This document shows, piece after piece, positions 35,506 through 44,673 of a stretch of DNA of 64,000 nucleotides. Numbering within the stretch: the first letter of the stretch is position 1; each line of letters begins with the position of its first letter. The notes beneath the pieces are model-generated. The model was not told where the DNA came from and did no database searches. It saw only the letters and a list, made by a program, of their open reading frames with translations. Position numbers and translations under genes: made by a program. Origin of the DNA: Pelagibaculum spongiae (GTDB lineage Bacteria; Pseudomonadota; Gammaproteobacteria; Enterobacterales; Pelagibaculaceae); the NCBI RefSeq assembly GCF_003097315.1, contig NZ_QDDL01000016.1, positions 1 through 64,000 of the forward strand, given 5' to 3'.

Positions 35506-36024
35506 TTAAGCTTCTACCGGCGTACGCCAGTCATCAGCACCAGATGTGCCTGCTACTGTATGTTCCCAGTCAATTTTTCGATATGCCACCGAAACTTGAA
35601 TAAGTTGGGTGAATTCTTTTTTATTACTATCTTGGCAGTGCGGCATTTTGCAATCAACATCGACAATAGTTGCATCAGTTAATGTAGTAGTAAAAAAGTG
35701 CTCTTGTTTACCTTCAACTGAAGTACGATACCACCGTAGCTGAATTTTTGGCAGCATTTCTCCAGACGCCAAAGCGTTGTACATCAATGGAACAGCTTTG
35801 TTTAATGCAACGGTAAATTTAAAAGGTTTATGAACTCTTTGGCCTGCAGGTTGCCCTGATTGTGGGTCAGTCGGTACCGTGACCACATGATCAAACTCTT
35901 GCACCAGCATTTCATCTTCATGGCCTTCAACGTAAATATTACCGACCGAGTCTGAAGTGAACGCACCGGCAGTAATGTTGCCCTGGGTTTTGCCTTCAAT
36001 GGCGATATAACAAGGTGTTGGCAT
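35506..36024 (-). CDS. hcp: Type VI secretion tube protein Hcp (orphan)
   Basis: 172 residues from the ATG at 36024, preceded by AAGGAATTTCCC; the longer upstream frame is rejected. Very typical Hcp: MPTPCYIAIEGKTQGNITAG, FDHVVTVPTDPQSGQPAGQR, VHKPFKFTVALNKAVPLMYN and WEHTVAGTSGADDWRTPVEA. Hcp hexamers form the inner tube of the T6SS and carry effectors. No other T6SS gene is in the window, so this is an auxiliary hcp locus serving a system elsewhere. Confidence 0.95.
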   Translation of the reverse strand: MPTPCYIAIEGKTQGNITAGAFTSDSVGNIYVEGHEDEMLVQEFDHVVTVPTDPQSGQPAGQRVHKPFKFTVALNKAVPLMYNALASGEMLPKIQLRWYRTSVEGKQEHFFTTTLTDATIVDVDCKMPHCQDSNKKEFTQLIQVSVAYRKIDWEHTVAGTSGADDWRTPVEA

Positions 36025-36330
36025 GGGAAATTCCTTTTCGGTTTTTATGATTTGGCAATTATCGAAAAGCATAGATCGTGCCACTATAGGTAACTTGTTG
36101 TTATTGTTTGAATAGTGGTCTATTTGAGTTTTGTGGCAGAAGGTCAAAGTCAGATTTGGCTCATTATTTCAGGTAATAACTGACCTAAAGGCAATTTGTA
36201 GTAAAGCAGAGGGGATTAATTTTTTCGAAAAAAGAAATAAGCCTCGATTGAGATTTATCAAGCGATAGAAGGCTAAAGAACAAGAAAAATAAAGAAGTAA
36301 AAAATAGGAACAACTTTAAACGCTTTAGTT

Positions 36331-36455
36331 CGCAGGGCTATGTATTTAAAAAATAATTAAATACATAAAGCCTGCGAGCCTTAGCTATGCGATAGCAGAT
36401 GTACACCCAAACTACTCCAAAGTGTGCTGAATCCTGCACCTTGGAGTGGTTGGGT
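36331..36455. repeat. Cluster of three consecutive stem-loops
   Basis: Stem 1: 36331-36349 with 36357-36376 (core TATGTATTTAA, near-perfect 19 bp). Stem 2: GCTATGCGATAGC (36384-36396). Stem 3: 36405-36424 with 36436-36455 (core ACCCAA ... CTCCAA, few mismatches). None has a clear T-run. They occupy the gap downstream of the gene at 36462 and upstream of hcp, so they might be a structured RNA or multiple terminators. The rest of this 440-bp gap (36025-36461) shows no gene. Confidence 0.7.
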
Positions 36456-36461
36456 ATAAAA

Positions 36462-36752
36462 TTAAGCGTATTCGCTTGGGTCGACAGCTACAGCCAGAGA
36501 GCGCTTTTCAATTCGCAAATCTTTAGTCGTTTCCTGATAACGGAAAACCAGAGTTTGACCTTCGTTGATACCCAGATCTGGTGTATTGGCAAAATAGGTG
36601 AACTCTTTATCGTCAACCGTCAATTTGTGGATCCAGTACTCAGGCATACCTAACCATTCAGTATGCGGGCCATCACTAACATGTTTTTGGAGCACTCCGC
36701 GTGCCATTAATTTCTGTTGTTTTTTGAAATTGCGGCGCAAATGACGAGCCAT
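36462..36752 (-). CDS. Unknown small protein
   Basis: 96 residues from the ATG at 36752, which follows GGAGAAGAAAAACAG; the longer frame lacks a ribosome-binding site. A basic start (ARHLRRNFKKQQKLM) is followed by a beta-rich part (EYWIHKLTVDDKEFTYFANT, LVFRYQETTKDLRIEKRSLA). No family recognised. It is on the same strand as hcp, separated by the hairpin cluster. Confidence 0.55.
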   Translation of the reverse strand: MARHLRRNFKKQQKLMARGVLQKHVSDGPHTEWLGMPEYWIHKLTVDDKEFTYFANTPDLGINEGQTLVFRYQETTKDLRIEKRSLAVAVDPSEYA

Positions 36753-37068
36753 CTGTTTTTCTTCTCCGGTTTTACACAACCAACAACCTGCCATCACGAA
36801 GGCTATCCGTGCCAGCAGTTATTGCTAAATGGGATCTAAAACGAGTCCTGTTCGAGCATTGCCAAAGGATGAACGCACTTTTTCCATCCATATGATTTTG
36901 ACAAACTTCTCATTTGCAGGGTTTTTCTTGTCCCGGTCAGGACGAGCAGCATTATACCTGTCTTGACAAACTTTCGTATTCGAACCAGATCAATATTCAT
37001 CTAAATCGTGTTAACGGCTGATTCTGATAACTTAATTGCGACAATGCACGTACTAATAGTCAGGCAAG
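36753..37068. other. Intergenic stretch without a recognised feature
   Basis: About 315 bp between two minus-strand genes; nothing beyond ordinary promoter-like AT-rich DNA could be identified. Confidence 0.35.
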
Positions 37069-37590
37069 TCAGGCGATTTCAGCCATATCGATCATGTTGT
37101 CAGCGACCGGAACGACAATCGCCGTCAGATGACGGTTCGGATGTAGGCTAGAAACATACAAATGTGCTGGCCGTGGCTGACTGGGTTGTCGCTGATTGGG
37201 CAGCAGGCAATCGAGCGGTATTTTGCTGTTATGACTAGTGCATTCAATTAATTTCGCCAGTTGATCTTTTGCCAATAACTGCTCAAGCGGTAAATTACCT
37301 TGCCAGTGTTTGCGTGCTGCAGGATTAACCGAGCGAAAAGCATTTCGCTCTAATATCTGTTCAGCAATATGCGGATGTTTTTTGATCTGGCAGATTAGCG
37401 CTTGGCTCCCACCAGAGAGAAATTTTTCTATCTGCAATTGGTCCAGATCAAGCCTCAGCACTGGCAAAGGCAGCTGATCCAATCTGACAGCAGCTTTTCT
37501 AAAACGTTTCGCTTGTCGTTGATAGCGGTAAAGCAACAAAATCATTACCAAGTTAACCAGTAATAAAAATGTCCAGTGAATCGGGGGCAT
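37069..37590 (-). CDS. Single-pass membrane protein with a PAS-like domain
   Basis: 173 residues from the ATG at 37590, preceded by AAAGGAACGGA; the TTG at 37611 is less likely. One transmembrane helix at residues 5-20 (HWTFLLLVNLVMILLLY), then a short basic linker and a domain with PAS-like features (LPLPVLRLDLD, AFRSVNPAARKHWQG). No output domain. It is divergent from mrcB. Function unknown. Confidence 0.5.
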   Translation of the reverse strand: MPPIHWTFLLLVNLVMILLLYRYQRQAKRFRKAAVRLDQLPLPVLRLDLDQLQIEKFLSGGSQALICQIKKHPHIAEQILERNAFRSVNPAARKHWQGNLPLEQLLAKDQLAKLIECTSHNSKIPLDCLLPNQRQPSQPRPAHLYVSSLHPNRHLTAIVVPVADNMIDMAEIA

Positions 37591-37718
37591 CGGCGTCCGT
37601 TCCTTTGCCAATCACAGAGCCAATTATCATGCGATGAATAAACGTGGCTTTGCAAGGGCTTAAAATTGAACGATTTGTTAAAAAACAGTTGTGATGGTGC
37701 GCTGGACTGAATAGCCTG

Positions 37719-39977
37719 TTGCTTTCTGCTACAAACTGTATCCAACCTTTGTTACGTCTTTTTGCCAAACTACTCTTAATTGCTGCGGTATTAGTTACTG
37801 TGCTACTGGTTTACTTCGATGCGCAGATTCGTCAGCGCTTTGAAGGACGACGTTGGTCGCTACCGTCGCATGTCTACGCCAAGCCGGTTTCACTCTATCA
37901 AGGTGCTGGGTTATCGCGTGCTCAGTTAGTCAGTCATTTAAAGCAACTAGGTTATCGACCTTGTCCCGGTGACTATCCTCGAGTTGGCCAATACTGCGGT
38001 AAATCCACCAGCCTGCAGATTAAAACCCGTGGCTTTAATGGCTGGAATGGCAAGCAAACGGCTGAACTGGTGCGAATGAATTTTGCCAGCCAGACAATTC
38101 GTCGATTCAAAACTGATTCTGGAAGCGCGCTGGTTCAGCTAGAACCGCTAATGATTGGTGGAATCTATCCGGCGCATCGGGAAGATCGGCAATTGGTGCA
38201 ACTCAAGCAGGTGCCCACTTTATTGGTCGAAGCACTGTTGGCGACTGAAGATCGGGATTTCTACGAGCACTTTGGTATCTCATTAAAAGGCATTGCCCGT
38301 GCGCTGTGGGTCAATATTAGCTCAGGTAAAACTCGCCAGGGCGGTAGTACGCTGACCCAACAATTAGTGAAAAACCTGTTTCTGACCAATCAACGAACGT
38401 TAAGCCGAAAAGCCCAAGAAGCCATGATGGCACTCTTGCTGGAGTGGCATTATTCCAAAGCTGAAATTCTAGAAAGTTATCTGAATGAAGTTTATTTAGG
38501 GCAGCAGGGGCAAAACAGTATTAATGGTTTTGGCTTGGCGGCACGATTTTATTTTGGCCAGCCACTAGAGCAATTAGATATCGACCAGCTAGCGTTGCTC
38601 GCTGGAATGGTTAAAGGGCCTTCTTGGTACAATCCACGCCGCCATCCTGATAGGGCGCTTGAGCGACGTAATTTAGTGCTTAAGTTACTGGCTGAACAAG
38701 GAAAGCTGACTCAGGGGCAATTAAATCGTTATCAAGCCCAGCCGTTAGGTCTTGCTTCAAAGCCACAACCAAAAAAACATTGGGGCTATTTGCAGTTGGT
38801 CAAGCAACAGCTGGCAGAAGATTATCGAGAGCAAGATTTAAAGCAACAAGGTTTGCAGATATTTACCGCAATGAACCCTATGATTCAGCAGCAAGCTGAA
38901 AAGGCATTGAATAACGGTTTAACGCGGCTGGAACGACAAAAGAAAATCACTAAAGCTAGCTTGCAGGGTGCAGTGCTGGTGAGTGATAGCCAGAGTGCTG
39001 AAGTGCTGGCGTTGGTGCCAGGCAGAGACAGTTTTCAAAAGGGTTTTAATCGTGCTTTGTTAGCACGCAGGCCAGTAGGCTCTTTATTAAAACCGGCAAT
39101 TTATCTAGCGGCTCTTGAGCAAGGTATGCCGCTCTATCAATTAATTGATGACCAGCCAGTTTCACTAAAAATGACCAATGGTGAAACTTGGCAGCCTGCC
39201 AACTACGACAAAAAAATACATGGCAAGGTAATGCTAGAAAATTCCTTGGCGGACTCGCTCAATTTAGCCAGCGTTCGGCTTGGGTTAGATTTAGGTATGC
39301 CAATGGTTGCCGATAGTTTGCAGCGATTGGGGCTGCAATTGCCTGAGAGAATTTACCCTTCTTTATTGCTAGGTGGTGTTAGCTACACGCCATGGCAAAT
39401 GCAGCAAATGTATCAAACCATCGCTGGTGGTGGCTTTTATAGCCCGTTGCGGAGTGTGTTAGCAGTTACTGACCATCGAGGCGCTTCACTCAATCGTTAT
39501 CCACTGGAAACCGGACAACGATTTGATGAAAAATCGGTTTATCAATTGAATCATGCGTTGCAACAGGTAGTGAAAACGGGAACTGCACGCGGCTTGAGTT
39601 GGCGTTATAAAAAATACCAAATTGCCGGAAAAACCGGAACCACCGATGATTTAAGAGATAGTTGGTTTGCCGGTTACAGCGGTAATTTGTTAGCGCTGGT
39701 GTGGTTGGGGCGAGATGATAATAAACCTGCCGGACTTACCGGAAGTTCGGGTGCATTAAAGATCTGGCAAGGGTTGATGGATCCGTTAGTGATGACTCAC
39801 AATGATCAACCATTACCTGATGGATTGCAGATGATTCCCGTCGATGCGAAAGGTCGTTTGGCTAAAGGATGTAAAAATGTTCAGCAGCTACCGACCCCGG
39901 TTGGGCAAATGCCGCAGCAATCAGTAAACTGCCGCCGAGGAATTCTGGATCGGCTAGGTGATTTGTTGGGTGGTTAA
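37719..39977 (+). CDS. mrcB: Bifunctional penicillin-binding protein 1B
   Basis: About 750 residues. Order: one N-terminal transmembrane helix; UB2H domain (SRAQLVSHLKQLGYRPC) that binds LpoB; GT51 transglycosylase with the Glu in ATEDRDFYEHFGIS and the segment RQGGSTLTQQLVKNL; transpeptidase with Ser in RPVGSLLKP (SxxK), SLN (SxN) and AGKTGTTDD (KTG). It polymerises and cross-links peptidoglycan in the periplasm. No ATG start: the frame begins at a TTG (37719, or 37752), so the start is uncertain. Confidence 0.93.
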   Translation: MLSATNCIQPLLRLFAKLLLIAAVLVTVLLVYFDAQIRQRFEGRRWSLPSHVYAKPVSLYQGAGLSRAQLVSHLKQLGYRPCPGDYPRVGQYCGKSTSLQIKTRGFNGWNGKQTAELVRMNFASQTIRRFKTDSGSALVQLEPLMIGGIYPAHREDRQLVQLKQVPTLLVEALLATEDRDFYEHFGISLKGIARALWVNISSGKTRQGGSTLTQQLVKNLFLTNQRTLSRKAQEAMMALLLEWHYSKAEILESYLNEVYLGQQGQNSINGFGLAARFYFGQPLEQLDIDQLALLAGMVKGPSWYNPRRHPDRALERRNLVLKLLAEQGKLTQGQLNRYQAQPLGLASKPQPKKHWGYLQLVKQQLAEDYREQDLKQQGLQIFTAMNPMIQQQAEKALNNGLTRLERQKKITKASLQGAVLVSDSQSAEVLALVPGRDSFQKGFNRALLARRPVGSLLKPAIYLAALEQGMPLYQLIDDQPVSLKMTNGETWQPANYDKKIHGKVMLENSLADSLNLASVRLGLDLGMPMVADSLQRLGLQLPERIYPSLLLGGVSYTPWQMQQMYQTIAGGGFYSPLRSVLAVTDHRGASLNRYPLETGQRFDEKSVYQLNHALQQVVKTGTARGLSWRYKKYQIAGKTGTTDDLRDSWFAGYSGNLLALVWLGRDDNKPAGLTGSSGALKIWQGLMDPLVMTHNDQPLPDGLQMIPVDAKGRLAKGCKNVQQLPTPVGQMPQQSVNCRRGILDRLGDLLGG

Positions 39978-40040
39978 GACTTCAACCTAGCCCGTTATTT
40001 ATGAGCTCTTATACAGATTTTATTTTATCGGAAGCCATTC

Positions 40041-40526
40041 ATGCAGCAGTTTAAGTTTGTTAAAAAGTTAGTGTTCACTATCGCCCTATCATTTTTAGCG
40101 GGTTGTGGTGGCGTCGATTATAGAATTATTGGTACCGACAGTAGTTCTGGCGACAACAGAGGGAGCCGTTCTGGTGAGATTATTTATCCTGACACGTCTC
40201 CAACTCCCCGGCCTACTCCTGCTCCCGACGCTTCATCACCGCAATCTTCAGAAGATCGGCCAGTGAGTAACCAACCGGCGATTCAGCAGTTATTAACTCA
40301 AGCAAGATCAGCCAAGGCTGCCGGTAATTTTCAGTCGGCAGCAGTGACACTTGAGCAAGCACTCACTATTGATAATCGTAACGCTGAATTATGGTTGGAG
40401 TTAGCGTGGGTGCGGCAAGCAATGGGGCAACCTAGCCAAGCAATTAACCTAGCTAAGCGAGCAAGGCAATATGGCCAAGGCTTGATAAAACGACAGGCAC
40501 AGCAGTTGATCGACCGCCTTTCCTAG
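40041..40526 (+). CDS. TPR-containing lipoprotein
   Basis: 161 residues with a lipobox LAGC after a 20-residue signal. A Pro/Ser-rich linker (TPRPTPAPDASSPQSSEDRP) leads to two TPR motifs (ARSAKAAGNFQSAAVTLEQA, AELWLELAWVRQAMGQPSQA). Its position 60 bp after mrcB suggests a peptidoglycan-related role, possibly an outer-membrane activator of PBP1B, though LpoB similarity is not evident. The Cys is followed by GGVDYR. Confidence 0.7.
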   Translation: MQQFKFVKKLVFTIALSFLAGCGGVDYRIIGTDSSSGDNRGSRSGEIIYPDTSPTPRPTPAPDASSPQSSEDRPVSNQPAIQQLLTQARSAKAAGNFQSAAVTLEQALTIDNRNAELWLELAWVRQAMGQPSQAINLAKRARQYGQGLIKRQAQQLIDRLS

Positions 40527-40700
40527 CTTGATTGCGACAAGCCTGATTCAATAGAAGACAGCTCATCTGCATTAGGTCACTTGCGATAAGCAAAATATTT
40601 CTGGCATGGCTGAAAAATGTTAGGCTGCGGCTGTTTTTAACCTGCTGGCTCGGCCTGGAGATAACTTGCTTCAGCTGGCCAACTTCAGCCCGGATGTTGC

Positions 40701-41756
40701 ATGCCTAGTTCAGCCTTTTCCAAACCATCGATTCGTCTTAATAAGTACATCAGTGAAAGTGGCATTTGTTCACGCCGCGAAGCGGATCGTTTTGTCGAGC
40801 AGGGCAATGTATATATTAACGGCACGCGTGCTCAGGTGGGCGATCAGGTCACGCCCGGTGACTTGGTTAAGGTTAATGGCCAGCAAATTGAACCGTGGGA
40901 TCAAGAACAGCTGGTATTTATTGCACTAAATAAGCCGGTTGGCATTGTCAGTACTACCGAAGCGGCTGAGCGAGACAATGTGGTTGATTTTGTTGGCCAC
41001 ACAAAACGTATTTTCCCGATTGGCCGATTGGATAAAGACTCTCAGGGATTGATATTCCTGACCAACAACGGTGATCTGGTTAATAAGATTTTGCGCGCCG
41101 GTAATAGTCACGACAAAGAATATATTGTGACGGTCAATAAGCCGATTACCGATGATTTTATTAAAGGCATGGCCGGTGGTGTTCCAATTCTTGGCACCAT
41201 GACTAAAAAATGTAAAGTTGAGCGGGTTTCTAATAGCAGTTTTAAAATTGTTTTAGTTCAAGGGTTAAATCGACAAATTCGTCGCATGTGTGATCATTTT
41301 AATTTTCAAGTGACCAAGCTTGAAAGAACTAAAATCATGAACATCAGCCTGAAGGGAATTTCGGTTGGCGACTGGCGTGATTTAACTGAAAAAGAGTTAC
41401 AAGAAATTTCTAAATCGATTGAGCACTCTTCTTCTGAAGCAGCGCCAGGTACCCGTACTCAAACTAAAAAAGCATCACCCAATAAAAAAAGTAGCAATCG
41501 CCATTCGGGTTCTGGATCGCCGGTAGGCCAACGCTCAAAAGAACAAGGCGATCGCTCAGAGCGAGCAGGTCAGCGTAATGGTCGACCATCTGAGCAAGCG
41601 CGTGGTAAGCCAGGTTCCAAACCTGCAGGTGGTCGTTCATCGGGTAAACCGGCGTCACGAGGCGGGCGCAATGCAGCTGCGACTGCTGGCAAGCCGACAT
41701 CACGCCCGGCAAAAAATAAGTCACGTAAACCGAATAAGCCAAGAAATAGCAGATAA
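40701..41756 (+). CDS. rluF: 23S rRNA pseudouridine(2604) synthase RluF
   Basis: 351 residues. N-terminal S4 domain ([20 protein letters not shown]) and an RsuA-type catalytic domain with the nucleophile Asp in GRLDKDSQG. Blocks [19 protein letters not shown] and [16 protein letters not shown] match RluF closely. The last about 110 residues form a low-complexity Ser/Arg/Gly/Lys tail typical of this family, likely RNA-binding. The start is the ATG at 40701. Confidence 0.93.
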   Translation: MPSSAFSKPSIRLNKYISESGICSRREADRFVEQGNVYINGTRAQVGDQVTPGDLVKVNGQQIEPWDQEQLVFIALNKPVGIVSTTEAAERDNVVDFVGHTKRIFPIGRLDKDSQGLIFLTNNGDLVNKILRAGNSHDKEYIVTVNKPITDDFIKGMAGGVPILGTMTKKCKVERVSNSSFKIVLVQGLNRQIRRMCDHFNFQVTKLERTKIMNISLKGISVGDWRDLTEKELQEISKSIEHSSSEAAPGTRTQTKKASPNKKSSNRHSGSGSPVGQRSKEQGDRSERAGQRNGRPSEQARGKPGSKPAGGRSSGKPASRGGRNAAATAGKPTSRPAKNKSRKPNKPRNSR

Positions 41757-41770
41757 AAAAATTATTAATA

Positions 41771-41806
41771 AAAAAGGCAGTGAAGATACTTCACTGCCTT
41801 TTTTTA
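41771..41806 (+). terminator. Terminator after rluF
   Basis: Stem AAAAAGGCAGTGAAG with CTTCACTGCC and a T-run of seven; 3-nt loop. Confidence 0.92.
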
Positions 41807-41893
41807 TTGTCTATTCAATCTATTGAATGTGTTTCCAATAAAATACTAGCATTATAAATTTCAAATATTTATTTGATTAGTTTTTAGCTAGCT

Positions 41894-42349
41894 TTAGCTG
41901 GCAATAGCAGAGGATTGAGGGCGGTTGTTGCTAGCACGCTTAAGTGCGCATTTACATAAACCGCCACACAATGCCGGGCAGCTGGAGCAAGGTTTGTTTT
42001 TGAAAGGTTTGCTGGCAAAGCTCTCAGATGCTTCAACCAGCTTCAACTTAGTTTGGGCAGGGGCTTTAACAACTGGGGTAGTGTCAGGTTGAGGTTGACC
42101 CAATCCTAATGCAGAAAGTTGTAGCGCCAATGCTTGCTGGTGTTTGCTGCTGGCTTTGGGGGCCAGTAATTGAATGAGCATTTCAGCGGCTTGTTGCTGC
42201 TTCTCTTTACTGTCGGCCAGCTGACTAATCATTGGCAATAGCTCCGATAACGCCAACTCGTGGGACAACAGCTTCTTACCCAACTTGCCCTTTGGCTTGT
42301 CGGGGTGTTTGCTGCAATCTTTCAACAGTTTTTTGGAAAGAGAAGACAT
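41894..42349 (-). CDS. Unknown protein with a cysteine-rich C-terminal motif, Fur-box preceded
   Basis: 151 residues. The N-terminal 60 are helical and basic, the middle is Gln/Lys-rich, and the end holds a Cys cluster SSCPALCGGLCKCALKR, of the type used for Fe-S or metal binding. No family recognised. The Fur box at 42378-42396 lies directly upstream, so expression should rise under iron limitation. Possibly an iron-handling or metallochaperone protein. Confidence 0.6.
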   Translation of the reverse strand: MSSLSKKLLKDCSKHPDKPKGKLGKKLLSHELALSELLPMISQLADSKEKQQQAAEMLIQLLAPKASSKHQQALALQLSALGLGQPQPDTTPVVKAPAQTKLKLVEASESFASKPFKNKPCSSCPALCGGLCKCALKRASNNRPQSSAIAS

Positions 42350-42377
42350 AACTGACTCGTCGTTATCAACTAATGCA

Positions 42378-42396
42378 AATGATAACGATTATCAAA
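42378..42396. promoter_or_regulatory. Fur box
   Basis: AATGATAACGATTATCAAA matches the 19-bp Fur consensus (GATAATGATAATCATTATC) at most positions, with an inner GATAACGATTATC dyad. It lies about 30 bp upstream of the minus-strand gene start. Confidence 0.8.
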
Positions 42397-42425
42397 TGAG
42401 AGTCAATGCCATTGGTCACCTTTGA

Positions 42426-42784
42426 GTGCATAAAATCAAAGCGCTGAAGGCGAGGTGTCAATTAATGCTTCGCCTAATGGCGCTTATAACTCCAGCTGAA
42501 TTCTGCATCTTAATAAGTGGCTTGGTCATAAAACTTGGCTCGATTGCGCTAAGTGATGTTGAAAACCGCATAGCAAATAAGCAGTTGTTGAATCAGATAA
42601 AAGCACTTGGGTTGATTGTGATGGCTGGAGATGGGCTGCCGTATGATAGTCATTGGAATATCGAACATGGCTTTTCTATCTGTAATGTTTCCTAGGTACA
42701 AGCAGCTGAATTGGCGAAATAATTTAAGCAAAACGTTATTACAGTTTCAGGTGTTGCTAATCTTCTTGAGTTGCTTTGGTTGAA
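42426..42784 (+). pseudogene. Decayed DUF3293-domain gene (copy A)
   Basis: The frame SDVENRIANKQLLNQIKALG followed by LIVMAGDGLPYDSHWNIEHG and FSICNVS aligns with the DUF3293 remnant at 53442-53762 (ENQRANQQLLQVITDGGFST, LPGDGVPASESWSTELGYFI). After a stop at 42693 the alignment continues in the same frame (VQAAELAK, stop, FKQNVITVSGVANLLELLWL). Two stops and a garbled N-terminus show it is a pseudogene. It marks the left border of a duplicated locus. Confidence 0.75.
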
Positions 42785-43003
42785 TTGATATTTCAATTGG
42801 AAAGTCTGAGTATTAAACAATATTTTCAATATATTTTAATGACAATCAGTTGTATTTTTATTAAAAATAAACCACTTAATGATCATAATATGCCTTTTGA
42901 TGCATTTTCCTTATACTAACTATAAAAATGGTAGTGGTTCAAAAATTAAAGCAGAAATTATTGGTATGATTCTGGAAATACCATAATTTAGTAGTAGCTG
43001 TAT

Positions 43004-43642
43004 ATGGTCACTAAAGCAGATAAGTTCCGTGAAATAAGCGCACGACATAACGGATACAGTGTCGCGTTTTCGCAAAGAAAAAACTATGGTTACTTTAGAG
43101 GGGGGGGAGGGTTAACCCGGGTAGCAGAAAAATTGTTTAATAATGATGCTAAAGAGGGTTATTGTTTTGGCTTATCATTATATTTTTTAGAGTGTAGCAA
43201 TGATATAGATCAGTTTACTAATTTATATGTTTCTAATGTTGGCCGCGGAAAAATTAGAGGATACCAAAAATCGCAGGCAGTCACTAGAACATCTAATATA
43301 ACGCACCATACTCTTGCTGCAATGTTGTTACAGCCAAATTATTCCCAGGTGTATGAGAAAAAAGTGTCAACAGCTGAAGAGTTGTTGAGTGCATTAAAAA
43401 CACCCGATGCAAGTTCGTATTTAATTTCTCTTGCTTCCAAAGGGAGTAGTCATGCGATTACTTGCTCAGCCATGCCCGATGGAAACTGTGTTTATTTTGA
43501 TCCCAATTATGGAATGATCTCTTTACGAGATAGAAACGAACTAGTTCAAATGGTTTCAGAAATGATAGGTGAACTAAATATTCAAAAATCCTACAAGCAT
43601 TTTATTGTCAGTGCTTATAGTCCTAAAAATACCGGGCATTAA
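43004..43642 (+). CDS. YopT/C58-like papain-fold cysteine protease candidate
   Basis: 212 residues, no signal peptide. The triad pattern of the C58 family is visible: Cys54 in EGYCFGLSLYFLE, His150 in GSSHAITC and Asp166 in VYFDPNYGMI (typically C ... HA ... DPN.G). C58 enzymes are effector proteases of pathogens and symbionts. An 8-G tract at 43100-43107 encodes the first glycines of GGGG and could slip. The gene lies between pseudogenes of duplicated copy A and has no counterpart in copy B, so it was inserted. Confidence 0.6.
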   Translation: MVTKADKFREISARHNGYSVAFSQRKNYGYFRGGGGLTRVAEKLFNNDAKEGYCFGLSLYFLECSNDIDQFTNLYVSNVGRGKIRGYQKSQAVTRTSNITHHTLAAMLLQPNYSQVYEKKVSTAEELLSALKTPDASSYLISLASKGSSHAITCSAMPDGNCVYFDPNYGMISLRDRNELVQMVSEMIGELNIQKSYKHFIVSAYSPKNTGH

Positions 43643-43657
43643 TGTTGGTAATGCATA

Positions 43658-43696
43658 CCACGCCGATACATAATCTAGTTTTTGTGATCGGCGTGG
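43658..43696. terminator. Stem-loop between the protease candidate and the LysR pseudogene
   Basis: CCACGCCGAT / ATCGGCGTGG with a 19-nt loop containing a T-run. It probably ends transcripts from either side of this convergent arrangement. Confidence 0.45.
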
Positions 43697-43714
43697 CTAT
43701 TTGCAGTTAAAAAA

Positions 43715-44554
43715 TTAACTTACTGTGTGCAACATCCCCTTCTCAACTAACTTCTGCAAAATTTTTTTACACTTATTTTTCAGCATATCCCTGAGTAACC
43801 TAACCGCCGGTGTGATCGACTGCCGGCTAGGGCAAATAATCCACAGCTCAGTTAGTCTTGGCTGAAATTCTGGCATGATATTCACCACACGCCCTTCTAG
43901 TAAATCTGCCGCAATATCGAGGCAGGATTTTACTGCAATGCCTTTGCCTGCAACGCATCAGCGCCGCACTAAATCACCATCGTTAGAAGCACGGTTTCCG
44001 TTCATTTTAATTTTATATTCGATGCCGTCTTTAGTGAACTTCCAGACATTATTAATAATGTCGTGCAACTGATAAAAAAGCCCATTATGCGAAGCTAAAT
44101 CATGTGGATGCTTTGGTGAGCCGTAGCGTAAGGCGATATCGACTGAATCACGGTAAAAATCGATATTACTATCGCTAACATGAGTGCGCAGACTGAGCGA
44201 AGGGTAATCATCCATAAACTGATCCATCCATGGAATAATCAAATTCCTACCTAAATCAGATGACAGCGCAACCCGTAATTCACCATCAACCACATCCAAG
44301 TCTTCCTTCACATTCTGCTGCGCCTGTTCGAGCATTTGCAGTGCTTGCTGGCAATTAGGTAAATAGCGCTCGCCGACATGGGAAAGCCTCAAATGACGTG
44401 TGGTACGAACAAATAGCTCGACACCTAGCGACTGCTCAACCCGTTTAACGGCTGCGCTGGCAGTAGTAATATGCATATCCAAGTTGGCTGCAGCGGCAGT
44501 GATACTGCGGAATTCGGCGACTTTGAGTATCACTTGCAGGTCTTCTAACAACAT
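43715..44554 (-). pseudogene. LysR-family regulator, copy A (deletion and nonsense mutation)
   Basis: Aligns along its length with the intact regulator at 53748-54674. Two lesions are visible: an in-frame loss of about 30 codons after ALRYGSP (the segment TDANLYGFK ... LQQHGT of copy B), and a Trp codon changed to TGA after NDGDLVRR (43958-43960). Beyond it the frame continues to the end (CVAGKGIAVKSCLDI ...). Only the N-terminal 198 residues could be made. Confidence 0.88.
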
Positions 44555-44673
44555 ATTGCCAAATAATTTTTGATAATGTTTCTTCTATTGTGCTGTTTCT
44601 GGTTAGGTAATCAGGATCTACTATTGGAGTCATTGATCTGAAGTATCGTTGAAGACCCAATAGGATAAATATT

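Noticed and set aside
35506..36147. Longer start for Hcp at 36147
   Set aside because: The ATG at 36024 has AAGGAA upstream and matches the universal Hcp N-terminus MPTPCY.
34959..36752. Complete type VI secretion cluster
   Set aside because: Only hcp is recognisable; no VgrG, sheath, baseplate or ATPase gene is in the window.
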